64,000 bases of DNA. Origin: Sulfuriferula plumbiphila. Lineage in GTDB: Bacteria > Pseudomonadota > Gammaproteobacteria > Burkholderiales > Sulfuriferulaceae. Positions 40,684 to 49,170 of this stretch are shown in pieces; the first letter of the stretch is position 1, and each line of letters opens with the position of its first letter. The notes under the pieces were generated by a model, which saw nothing but the letters and a program-made list of their open reading frames with translations, did not search any database and was not told the origin of the DNA. Position numbers and translations under genes: made by a program. The stretch covers positions 3,164,585 through 3,228,584 of the forward strand of contig NZ_AP021884.1 in the NCBI RefSeq assembly GCF_009938015.1, given 5' to 3'.

Positions 40684-41418
40684 ATGCGCGTGGGTTTATT
40701 TGTCACCTGCCTGGTTGATGCGATGCGCCCCCGCATCGGCTTCGCCGCAATCAGCTTGCTGGAAGCAGCCGGCTGCGAAGTCGTTGTACCAGAAGATCAG
40801 ACCTGCTGCGGCCAACCCGCCTACAACTCCGGCGACCGGGAGACCGCCCAAACACTGGCACTGAAATTGCTCGGCGAATTTGAAGCGTGCGACTATGTTG
40901 TGGTGCCTTCCGGCTCCTGCGCCGGCATGATCCGGGTACATTACCCCGACTTGTTCAGCGATGACCCCGCTGTTCTGAGCAGAATTGCTCTCCTTGGCCA
41001 GCGCACTTACGAACTGACGGATTTCCTGGTCAACGTGGCCAGGCTCGGGGAAGCTCCCGGACACTTCCGCGGCACGCTAACCTACCATGATTCCTGCTCC
41101 GGCCTGCGCGAGCTGGGCATACAAGACCAACCCCGCGTCCTGCTGGCGAAAATGGCCGGCGTGACTTTGCAGGAAATGGTCGAATCCACTACCTGCTGCG
41201 GTTTTGGCGGGGCGTTCGCGGTAAAGTTTGGGGAATTATCCACACGCATGGCGGACAACAAGTGCAGCCACATTGAGGCAGCTGGCGTCGATGCCATCGT
41301 CGCTGGCGATCTCGGCTGCCTGCTCAACATTGAGGGGCGCCTGCGCCGCCGTGGCAATCACACCACCCAGGTTCTGCATATCGCGGAAGTACTGGCCGGC
41401 AACGGGGGGGGCGCGTGA
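40684..41418 (+). CDS. lutA: L-lactate oxidation iron-sulfur protein LutA/LldE
   Basis: 244 residues with two CCG domains: DQTCCGQPAYNSGD in the first, STTCCGFGGAFAVKFGELS in the second, binding a non-cubane iron-sulfur cluster. Part of the LutABC complex that oxidises L-lactate to pyruvate and passes electrons to the respiratory chain. The stop overlaps the lutB start (TGATG), so the genes are coupled. The divergent IclR suggests substrate-inducible expression. Confidence 0.93.
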   Translation: MRVGLFVTCLVDAMRPRIGFAAISLLEAAGCEVVVPEDQTCCGQPAYNSGDRETAQTLALKLLGEFEACDYVVVPSGSCAGMIRVHYPDLFSDDPAVLSRIALLGQRTYELTDFLVNVARLGEAPGHFRGTLTYHDSCSGLRELGIQDQPRVLLAKMAGVTLQEMVESTTCCGFGGAFAVKFGELSTRMADNKCSHIEAAGVDAIVAGDLGCLLNIEGRLRRRGNHTTQVLHIAEVLAGNGGGA

Positions 41419-42810
41419 TGCAAGTCTCCGCTATCCATTTCAAACGCTCTGTCACGGAAAAACTCAGCGACGAGAATCTCCAGAACGCCCTGTCGCGCCT
41501 GCAAACCCGCTTTGTAGGCGGGCGCGCTGCGGTCATCGGTGAAATCGCCGATTTCGAGGCAAGCCGTACAGCGGCGGCGGCGATCCGCGACCGCGTGCTG
41601 AACAACCTGGACCAGTGGCTGCTGCGTTTCGAACAGCAGGCGAGCGCCCGCGGCGCGACAGTGCACTGGGCGGAAAGCGGCGCCGACGTCAATCGCATTG
41701 TTGCCGAAATCGCCGCCCGGCATGGCGTGCGCAAGGCGGCCAAATCCAAGTCCATGGTGAGCGAGGAATGCGGCCTCAACGAAGCGCTGGAACGCCAGGG
41801 CGTCGAGGTAGTCGAGACCGACCTGGGTGAATATATTCTGCAGCTCGCCCACGAAGCACCCTCCCATATCGTGGCACCGGTGGTGCACAAGAACAAGGAG
41901 GAAATTGCCGACCTGTTCGCGGACAAGCACCGGCGTCCGCGCAAGACCGACATTACCGAGTTATGCCGCGAAGCGCGGGAAATCCTGCGGCCGGCGTTTC
42001 TTTCCGCCGACATGGGCATCTCCGGCGCGAACTTCCTGGTGGCGGAAACCGGTTCGGCGCTGATCGTCACCAACGAAGGCAATGGCCGCCTGGTGACGAC
42101 ACTGCCGCGGGTACATGTCGCCATTACCGGCATCGAGAAGGTGGTGCCGACACTGGAAGATGTGACCACCCTGCTGCGGCTTCTGCCGCGCTCCGCCACC
42201 GGCCAATCCATTACCAATTATGTGTCGGTGCTGACCGGCGTCAAAGACGCTGGCGATCATGACGGGCCCGAGCATTTTCACATCATTCTTGTCGACAATG
42301 GCCGCAGCAGCCTGCTCGGCGGCGAAATGCAGAGCATGCTGCGCTGCATCCGCTGCGGCGCCTGCATGAATCATTGCCCGGTGTATCAGAACATTGGTGG
42401 CCACGCCTATGGCTGGGTTTACCCAGGACCGATGGGCTCGATTTTGACACCGACTTTCGTTGGTCTGGAGAATGCGCCGGACTTGCCCAATGCCTCCACC
42501 CTGTGCGGCGCTTGCGGCGTGGTATGCCCGGTGAAGATCCCTCTGCCGGATCTGCTGCGCCGGCTGCGCGAGGAACAGATGGCGCGAGGACTGAAACCTC
42601 GTCCTCAAACTCTGGTCGTGGATGGCGCGCCACCCGGCCGTCTATGCCATGGCAACAAAAATCACAGTCCGGGTTTTGAAATACGCGGGGGGCACAGAAG
42701 GCTTGTTGCATCGCCTGCCCGGCGCGTCAGGCTGGACCGGTGGCCGGGATCTACCGGCACCGGCGGGCAAGACCTTTCGCGAACTTTACCGCCAGGGGAA
42801 ACGGTCATGA
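41418..42810 (+). pseudogene. lutB: lutB with a frameshift near its 3' end
   Basis: Iron-sulfur subunit of the LutABC lactate dehydrogenase. About 390 residues read normally, including the LUD-type N-terminal part and two ferredoxin motifs, CIRCGACMNHCPVY and CGACGVVCPVKIPLPD. After MARGLK (A-run at 42594-42596) the family sequence continues one frame over as NLVLKLWSWMARHPAVYAMA through AGKTFRELYRQGKRS to a TGA at 42808-42810. In the original frame no stop occurs, so translation adds about 70 unrelated residues and then runs in frame into lutC, giving a 673-residue LutB-LutC product. A single extra A explains it; a sequencing error is possible. Confidence 0.85.
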
Positions 42811-43439
42811 GCGCCCGGGATCGAATTCTGGCACGCATCGGCAAGGCGCTGAGCAGCAGCACCGCGGCTGAGATCGACGCCTACCTTGCCGCGCATCCGC
42901 GCGGACCGGCACCACCTTTACCGGATAATCTGGTAACGCATTTCAGGGAGCGTGCCTTACAGTTATCCAGCGATGTGATCGAAGTCGCCGATAGCACCGA
43001 GATTCCGGCACGGCTGGCGCACTACCTTGCCGAGCGGGGTCTGCCGCCCCGTGGCGTATGCTGGCCCGTTCTCGCCAGCCTGCCGTGGGACGAGGCTAAT
43101 CTGGAGATTGCAGTACGGCCAGCCGACAGCGAGGATCTGGTTGGCATCACCGGCACATTTTGCGCGATTGCCGAAACCGGCACGCTGATGACGCTGTCCG
43201 GCCCGGAGACGCCACCCGGCAATAGTCTGCTGCCGGAAACCCATGTTGCCATTCTGGACACCCGGCGTATCGTCGCCTCAATGGAAGACGCCTGGGATCT
43301 CCTGCGCAGGGAATACAAGGTCCCGCCGCGCGCGGTCAATTTCATTTCCGGTCCTTCACGTACTGCAGATATCGAACAGACCGTCACGCTGGGCGCACAC
43401 GGCCCCTATCGCGTACTGATCATTTTGGTATGCGGTTGA
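42807..43439 (+). CDS. lutC: LUD-domain protein LutC/LldG
   Basis: 210 residues starting MSARDRILARIGKAL, with the LUD motif region ITGTFCAIAETGTLMTLSGP and the C-terminal VNFISGPSRTADIEQTVTLG. Third part of the lactate-oxidising LutABC set. Its ATG overlaps the ancestral lutB stop (ATGA), and the shifted lutB frame reads straight into it without a stop. Independent initiation at its own ATG should still yield normal LutC. Confidence 0.92.
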   Translation: MSARDRILARIGKALSSSTAAEIDAYLAAHPRGPAPPLPDNLVTHFRERALQLSSDVIEVADSTEIPARLAHYLAERGLPPRGVCWPVLASLPWDEANLEIAVRPADSEDLVGITGTFCAIAETGTLMTLSGPETPPGNSLLPETHVAILDTRRIVASMEDAWDLLRREYKVPPRAVNFISGPSRTADIEQTVTLGAHGPYRVLIILVCG

Positions 43440-43485
43440 CAGGATGGCAGCAAAATACCGCTGTTCTTAATAAGAATTAGAATTA

Positions 43486-43517
43486 AATAATATTATCAAT
43501 AACTTGATAATATTATT
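43486..43517. other. Perfect AT-rich hairpin after lutC
   Basis: AATAATATTATCAA-TAAC-TTGATAATATTATT: 14-base perfect arms and a four-base loop, 46 bases after the lutC stop. No T-run follows. It could end or stabilise lut mRNA, or be a DNA-binding site upstream of the transporter operon. Confidence 0.6.
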
Positions 43518-43582
43518 GTATTCGCACAAATTCTTGAAACTGGAAAATTTATCAGCTAGAGTATCCCATAGTGCAGCAATGA

Positions 43583-43599
43583 GTTTTACAATATGAAAT
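43583..43599. promoter_or_regulatory. Candidate IclR operator, transporter promoter
   Basis: GTTTTA-CAATA-TGAAAT, about 87 bases ahead of the substrate-binding protein start. Spacer CAATA and half-site TGAAAT are identical to the site at 55085-55101; the left half differs at two of six positions. Confidence 0.45.
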
Positions 43600-43685
43600 T
43601 CCGTCGTCGCGCGCTGCGCAGTATGGAACGCACCGTCAATCCGTCCTGCGGTTTGACATTACAACCACGATCCAAGGAGCAATTT

Positions 43686-44903
43686 ATGAATATCAGCCTT
43701 AAGGCATTGGTAGCAGCGCTTGCGCTGTGCGCCTCCACCGCGGCGATTGCGGCAGAACCCATCAAGATCGGCGTTTCCGGCCCCTTCACCGGCGGGTCCG
43801 CGCCGATGGGTGTCAGCATGCGTGACGGCGTGAAATTGGCGGCGGCAGAAATCAACAGCAGAGGCGGCATCCTTGGCCGCCAGATTCAGCTGATCGAGCG
43901 TGATGACCAGGCGGATAACAGCCGCGGTATCCAGGTTAGCCAGGAACTGATTAACCGGGAACATGTGGTCGCGACACTGGGCTTCATCAACACCGGGGTG
44001 TCGCTGGCAGCCCAGCGCTTCTATGAGGAAGCGAAAATTCCGGTAATCAACAACGTCGCCACCGGTTCCATCGTCACCAAGCAGTTCCTGCCGCCGCAAT
44101 ATCCTGACAACTACGTGTTCCGCACTTCCGCCAACGACACCATCCAGTCCGCGCTGATTGTCAATGACGCGATCGACAAGCGCAAGTTCACCAAGGTGGC
44201 AATTCTGGCCGACTCCACCAACTACGGCCAGCTCGGCCGCGAAGACCTGGAAAAAGCGCTGGCAGCGAAAGGCATCAAGCCGGTCGCGGAAGAAAAATTC
44301 AATATCAAGGATGTGGACATGACCGCCCAGTTGCTCAAGGCCAAACAAGCCGGCGCCCAGGCGATCCTGACTTACGGCATCGGGCCTGAACTGGCGCAAA
44401 TCGCCAACGGGATGGAAAAACTCGGCTGGAAAGTACCGATGATCGGCAGCTGGACCCTGTCGATGGGCAACTTCATCGACAATGCCGGCAAAAACGGCGA
44501 AGGTGCACGCATGCCACAGACCTTCATCCAGGAACCCAACACGCCGAAGCGCAAGGCATTTATTACCGCCTATCAGCATGCATATAAAGTCGATCGCATT
44601 CCTTCCCCGGTTTCAGCTGCCCAGGGTTACGATTCGATGTACCTTCTGGCGGCCGCCATCAAGCAGGCTGGCAGCACCGACGGACCAAAAATCCGTGAAG
44701 CGCTGGAAAACCTGCATACCAAGGTGGATGGTGTGATCACGACTTACAACCACCCCTACACCCACGACAATCATGAAGCCATCACCATGAACATGACCGT
44801 GATGGGCGAAGTCAAGAACGGGCGCGTGGCTTATGCCTACGATGCCGACCTCGGCACACCGGCGCAAGAAAAGAAACAGGTCAAGACTCATCCCAAAAAG
44901 TAA
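43686..44903 (+). CDS. ABC transporter substrate-binding protein, Liv type
   Basis: 405 residues with a signal peptide (LVAALALCASTAAIAAE) and the two-lobed type I periplasmic binding fold of LivJ/LivK. IKIGVSGPFTGGSAPMGVSM opens the mature protein; ILTYGIGPELAQIANGMEKL lies in the second lobe. Members of this family bind branched amino acids, amides, aromatics or short acids. Context among hydroxy-acid enzymes suggests an organic acid rather than leucine, as inference. AAGGAG precedes the ATG at 43686; an upstream in-frame ATG is not used. First gene of the transport operon. Confidence 0.9.
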   Translation: MNISLKALVAALALCASTAAIAAEPIKIGVSGPFTGGSAPMGVSMRDGVKLAAAEINSRGGILGRQIQLIERDDQADNSRGIQVSQELINREHVVATLGFINTGVSLAAQRFYEEAKIPVINNVATGSIVTKQFLPPQYPDNYVFRTSANDTIQSALIVNDAIDKRKFTKVAILADSTNYGQLGREDLEKALAAKGIKPVAEEKFNIKDVDMTAQLLKAKQAGAQAILTYGIGPELAQIANGMEKLGWKVPMIGSWTLSMGNFIDNAGKNGEGARMPQTFIQEPNTPKRKAFITAYQHAYKVDRIPSPVSAAQGYDSMYLLAAAIKQAGSTDGPKIREALENLHTKVDGVITTYNHPYTHDNHEAITMNMTVMGEVKNGRVAYAYDADLGTPAQEKKQVKTHPKK

Positions 44904-44933
44904 TTCGCAACCGGGCGAACCTATCGCAACTCC

Positions 44934-44965
44934 ATGAGCCGGGACAAGGTCAGTTCCCGGCTCAT
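44934..44965 (+). other. Intra-operon hairpin between binding protein and permease genes
   Basis: ATGAGCCGGGA and TCCCGGCTCAT: eleven-base perfect arms, ten-base loop, 31 bases after the binding-protein stop. Hairpins here commonly protect the upstream mRNA or weaken downstream transcription, keeping binding protein in excess; only TT follows, so full termination is unlikely. Confidence 0.65.
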
Positions 44966-44984
44966 TTCAGATGGAAAGCTCTCC

Positions 44985-45857
44985 ATGCAAATCCTCGCGC
45001 AACTGATTGTAAGCGGCATATCGCTCGGCATGATTTACGCCGTGATTGCCTTTGGTTATCAACTGACGTTTGCCACCTCGCGCACCCTTAACTTCGGTCA
45101 AGGCGAAGCGCTGATGCTGGGTGCGCTGGTCGGCCTTACCCTGGTTGGTCACATGAGCTACTGGCTGATGATCCCATTGGTGCTGGTTTTCGGCGCGTTG
45201 CAGGGCGCCGTAGTGGAACGCGTCGCCGTGCGCCCCGCGCTCAAGACAAAATCCGAATTCGGCTGGATCATGGGCACAATTGCCCTGGCCATCATTTTCA
45301 AAAACGTGGCGGAAAACATCTGGGGCCGCGACGATCTCAAGTTTCCTTCGCCGCTGCCGGAAACGCCGCTCACATTCCACGGTATTCACGTGCTGCCGAT
45401 GGAAATAGTAGTTGTCGTAGGCGCCCTCGGCATGATGCTGGCAGTGGAACTGTTCAACCGCAAATCCATCTACGGCAAGGCGGTGGTGGCAACTTCCAAC
45501 GACCGTGACGCCGCCGGACTGATGGGCATCAACACCCGCATGGTGATCACCTTTTCCTATGCCTTGAGCTCCATGACTGCCGCCTTCGCCGGGGTGCTGA
45601 TCGCTCCCCTGACCCTCACTGGCGCCACCATGGGTGTAGTGCTGGGACTGAAAGCGTTTGCTGTTGCCATTATCGGCGGCCTCAACAGCGGCATGGGGGT
45701 GATCGTCGGCGGGCTGCTGCTGGGTATCGCAGAAACCACCACCGGTTTCTACCTCTCCACCGGCTACAAAGACGTTCCTGGTCTGGTACTGCTGTTGCTG
45801 GTGCTGTCGGTCAAGCCAGCCGGTCTGTTCGGCAAAACCGTGATCAACAAGGTATAA
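44985..45857 (+). CDS. livH: Branched-chain-type ABC permease LivH
   Basis: 290 residues, about eight helices, LivH family: start MQILAQLIVSGISLGMIYAV, conserved RTLNFGQGEALMLGAL and the cytoplasmic-loop RDAAGLMGIN contacting the ATPases. The start at 44985 fits homologs; an earlier ATG at 44934 lies within the intra-operon hairpin. Ends one base before the LivM-LivG start. Confidence 0.93.
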   Translation: MQILAQLIVSGISLGMIYAVIAFGYQLTFATSRTLNFGQGEALMLGALVGLTLVGHMSYWLMIPLVLVFGALQGAVVERVAVRPALKTKSEFGWIMGTIALAIIFKNVAENIWGRDDLKFPSPLPETPLTFHGIHVLPMEIVVVVGALGMMLAVELFNRKSIYGKAVVATSNDRDAAGLMGINTRMVITFSYALSSMTAAFAGVLIAPLTLTGATMGVVLGLKAFAVAIIGGLNSGMGVIVGGLLLGIAETTTGFYLSTGYKDVPGLVLLLLVLSVKPAGLFGKTVINKV

Positions 45858-45858
45858 C

Positions 45859-47802
45859 ATGGGCACCCTCAAGAAAACCTCCCTGATTCTGGCCCTGGCC
45901 GCGCTGGCAGCGCTACCCCTGGTCTGGTCGAACCCCTACTACATCCACCTGATGGTGATCATCGGCATCTACTCGATCCTGCTGCTCGGCCTCGACATCG
46001 TGGTGGGTTATGTCGGCGAAGTCTCGCTCGGCCATGCGGCGCTATTCGGGATCGGCTCCTACACCGCCGGCGTGCTCAACTTTCAGCTCGGCATGCCATT
46101 CCTGCTCGCGGTGCCGGCGAGCATCGTCATCACCGCCGTGTTCGGCGCCATCCTGGCCCTGCCTGCGTTGCGTGTAACCGGCCCCTACCTGGCCATGGTG
46201 ACCCTGGCGTTCGGCACCATCATTCAGATCCTGATCAACGAGATGGACTTTCTCACCAACGGCCCGCTCGGCATTTCGCTGCGCAAACCGATATTTTTCG
46301 GTCATCAAGTCACCGGCACCGACTACTACTACATCGTACTGGTGGCGCTGCTACTGACCATCGTGGTGGTGCATCGCGTGGTCAAATCCTACCTCGGGCG
46401 CGCCTTCGAAGCCCTGCGTGACAGCCCGGTGGCATCCGACTGCATGGGGGTGAGCGTGTATGCCTACAAGGTCTACGCCTTTATCTTCAGCGCCGCCCTG
46501 GCAGGCCTGGCGGGCAGCCTGTTCACCTATTCCGAAGAATATATTTCACCCAACACCTACAACTTCGAGCTGACCATCCTGTTCCTGTTGGCGCTGATCA
46601 TGGGCGGGCGCAAGACCCGCTCAGGCCCGATCCTGGGAGCCATCATCATCGTCATGCTGCCCAACGTACTGTCGGATATCGACCTGTTCCGCAAGATCGC
46701 GCTCGGCATTGCCGTACTGGGAGTGCTCTATTCGTTTTACGCGGTATTCGCCAAAAAGCGCACCCCGCGCCAGGTTGCCATTCCGCTCCTGTTTACCGTG
46801 GGGCTCGCCGTCTTCGGTTACTGGATTCACAACATCACCGATTACCGGCTGACGATATTCGGCGCGATGATACTGTTTGTGATTTATTACCTGCCGGACG
46901 GCATCATGGGTTTCTTGCGCGGCATTGTGCAGAAATACCGGCCGCAGTGGATACATCGCCATGAAATCATCACCGCCCAGGGTGACTCCCAGCATGTCTG
47001 GTCGGTGCCGGATCGTGCCGTCACCGCCAATGGCAATCTGCTGGAAGCGCGCGATGTCGTGATGCAATTCGGCGGCCTGAAAGCGCTCAACAAGGTGCAA
47101 CTGGATATCGCCAAAGGTACCGTGCACGGCCTGATCGGCCCCAACGGCTCGGGCAAGAGCACCTTGATGAACGTGCTCACCGGCATCTACAAGCCAACCG
47201 AAGGCGAGATCGAATTCAACGGCAAGATCATTTCCGGCTCCGCACCCTCATCCATCGCTGGCGAGGGGATCGCGCGCACTTTTCAGAATGTGCAACTGTT
47301 CGGAGAAATGACCGCGATTGAAAACGTGCTGGTAGGGCTGCACCATACCTACCGCAGCAATACGCTTGACGTCATTTTCCACACCCGGCGCTGCCTCAAG
47401 GAGAAACGCGAGGCACGCATACGTGCTGCCAGCCTGCTGCAGTTCGTCGGCCTGGCCGACCTGGCCAACGAGGAAGCGCGCAACCTGCCCTATGGCAAGC
47501 AGCGCCTGCTGGAGATCGCCCGTGCCCTGGGGCTGAATCCGAGCCTGCTATTGCTTGATGAGCCGGCAGCCGGCCTGACCGCCCCGGACATCAAGGAGCT
47601 GGTCGGCATGATCCAGAAGATCCGCGACCATGGCATCACCGTCATTCTCATCGAACACCACATGGACGTGGTGATGAGTATTTCAGACACCGTGTCGGTG
47701 CTGGATTTCGGCCAGAAGATCGCAGAAGGCAAACCCGCCGAAGTACAGTCCGACACCAAGGTGATTGAAGCCTACCTTGGCGGCAACGCCGATGCAGCCT
47801 AA
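45859..47802 (+). CDS. livM: LivM permease fused to LivG ATPase
   Basis: 647 residues in one chain. Residues 1-355 are a LivM permease (LGLDIVVGYVGEVSLGHAAL, RAFEALRDSPVASDCMGVSV). After a linker of about 40 residues comes a LivG ATPase: Walker A GPNGSGKST, a signature region NLPYGKQRLLEIARAL (motif variant of LSGGQ, usual for LivG), Walker B LLLLDEPAAGL and the switch His in ILIEHHMDVVM. Such fusions are common in Burkholderiales and relatives. With LivF it completes the ATPase pair. Confidence 0.93.
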   Translation: MGTLKKTSLILALAALAALPLVWSNPYYIHLMVIIGIYSILLLGLDIVVGYVGEVSLGHAALFGIGSYTAGVLNFQLGMPFLLAVPASIVITAVFGAILALPALRVTGPYLAMVTLAFGTIIQILINEMDFLTNGPLGISLRKPIFFGHQVTGTDYYYIVLVALLLTIVVVHRVVKSYLGRAFEALRDSPVASDCMGVSVYAYKVYAFIFSAALAGLAGSLFTYSEEYISPNTYNFELTILFLLALIMGGRKTRSGPILGAIIIVMLPNVLSDIDLFRKIALGIAVLGVLYSFYAVFAKKRTPRQVAIPLLFTVGLAVFGYWIHNITDYRLTIFGAMILFVIYYLPDGIMGFLRGIVQKYRPQWIHRHEIITAQGDSQHVWSVPDRAVTANGNLLEARDVVMQFGGLKALNKVQLDIAKGTVHGLIGPNGSGKSTLMNVLTGIYKPTEGEIEFNGKIISGSAPSSIAGEGIARTFQNVQLFGEMTAIENVLVGLHHTYRSNTLDVIFHTRRCLKEKREARIRAASLLQFVGLADLANEEARNLPYGKQRLLEIARALGLNPSLLLLDEPAAGLTAPDIKELVGMIQKIRDHGITVILIEHHMDVVMSISDTVSVLDFGQKIAEGKPAEVQSDTKVIEAYLGGNADAA

Positions 47803-47814
47803 GAGGTCCAAAAT

Positions 47815-48537
47815 ATGTTACAGATAAAAAATTTGCATGCCGCGTATGGCAAGGTTGAAGTGCTGCACGGCATTTCCATCGACGTGCCGCAGGGCAAAGT
47901 CGTCACCCTGATCGGCTCCAACGGCGCCGGCAAAACCACCACCATGCGTGCAGTATCCGGCATGATCAAGCCGGCTGGTGGGGAGATTCGCCTTAACGGC
48001 AAGAACATCACCGGCATGGCTTCGCACAAAATCGCCCGTACCGGCCTGGCTCACTCGCCGGAAGGCCGGCGCGTGTTCTCTACCCTGTCGGTGACCGACA
48101 ACCTGTTCCTGGGCGCTTTCCCACGGCTTACCTTCGGGCGCGAACGCGGCAATGTGCAAGGCGACCTCGACCGGGTATTCGACCTGTTTCCACGCCTCCA
48201 GGAACGGCGCGAGCAGCTGGCCGGTACGCTTTCCGGCGGCGAGCAGCAAATGCTGGCCATGGGACGGGCGCTGATGCTCAACCCCGAGGTGCTGCTGCTG
48301 GACGAACCCTCAATGGGCCTGGCTCCCTTGCTGGTGAAAGAAGTGTTCCGCATCATCCGCGAGTTGAAGTCGCGCGGCATCACCATGCTGCTGGTCGAAC
48401 AGTTCGCCGCGGCCGCGCTGAATGTCGCCGACTACGGCTATGTCATGGAAAACGGGCGGATTTCCTGTCACGGGCCGGCCGAGCAACTGAAGAATGACCC
48501 TGCAGTAAAGGCAGCCTACCTGGGTGCGGCGCATTAA
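47815..48537 (+). CDS. livF: Branched-chain-type ABC ATPase LivF
   Basis: 240 residues. Walker A GSNGAGKTTTM, signature TLSGGEQQMLAMGRAL, Walker B LLLDEPSMGLAP and MLLVEQ with the switch residue, all as in LivF. Starts 12 bases after livMG with GAGG at good spacing. Completes a five-domain importer of four polypeptides. Confidence 0.95.
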   Translation: MLQIKNLHAAYGKVEVLHGISIDVPQGKVVTLIGSNGAGKTTTMRAVSGMIKPAGGEIRLNGKNITGMASHKIARTGLAHSPEGRRVFSTLSVTDNLFLGAFPRLTFGRERGNVQGDLDRVFDLFPRLQERREQLAGTLSGGEQQMLAMGRALMLNPEVLLLDEPSMGLAPLLVKEVFRIIRELKSRGITMLLVEQFAAAALNVADYGYVMENGRISCHGPAEQLKNDPAVKAAYLGAAH

Positions 48538-48560
48538 TTCATTCACCACACGTATCTGAT

Positions 48561-49115
48561 ATGGCCGATCTGAATACCTTGCCAGAAGGCCTGCCCGTGC
48601 CCATAGACGACGGGGCGGGTGGCCGCCTTTTGGGAAAGCGCGTTCCGGCGCTAAAGCTGCAGGCCACATCGGGACAGTCCGTGGATGTGTCGGCGCTCCC
48701 CCGCACAACCGTCATCTACTGCTATCCGCTGACCGGACGGCCCGACCTGAGTTTGCCCCACGGCTGGGATGAAATCCCGGGGGCGCGCGGTTGCACCCCC
48801 CAATCCTGCGCCTTCCGCGACCATTATCAGGAACTGCGTGACTTGGGCGTAGACGTCTATGGCCTCAGTACACAAACCATGGAATATCAACGTGAAGTGG
48901 TTGAGAGGCTGCGTCTTCCCTACGCGCTGCTGAGCGATGCCGGCATGATATTGGTGCGTGCCCTGGAATTGCCCACTTTCGAAGTCGGCGCCATGACCCT
49001 GCTTAAAAGATTGACGTGGATTATTGCAGGCGGAGTAATCGTCAAGGTGTTCTACCCTGTTTTCCCGCCGGACAAAAATGCAGGTGAAGTCATTGCATGG
49101 CTAAGACATCCATAG
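48561..49115 (+). CDS. Peroxiredoxin (BCP/PrxQ-like)
   Basis: 184 residues with a thioredoxin-like fold. The probable peroxidatic Cys78 and resolving Cys83 lie in ARGCTPQSCAFRDHYQEL, which is the BCP/PrxQ spacing. A 70-residue N-terminal part is longer than in typical BCP. It would reduce H2O2 or organic peroxides with thioredoxin. It follows livF by 23 bases, so it is probably in the same transcript. Peroxide by-products of flavin oxidases could explain the link, but this is inference. Confidence 0.87.
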   Translation: MADLNTLPEGLPVPIDDGAGGRLLGKRVPALKLQATSGQSVDVSALPRTTVIYCYPLTGRPDLSLPHGWDEIPGARGCTPQSCAFRDHYQELRDLGVDVYGLSTQTMEYQREVVERLRLPYALLSDAGMILVRALELPTFEVGAMTLLKRLTWIIAGGVIVKVFYPVFPPDKNAGEVIAWLRHP

Positions 49116-49170
49116 AACAGCGGCCTGATCCCTGGATCGACTTGCGCAAGCCACTTTATCTGGCGCTGCC

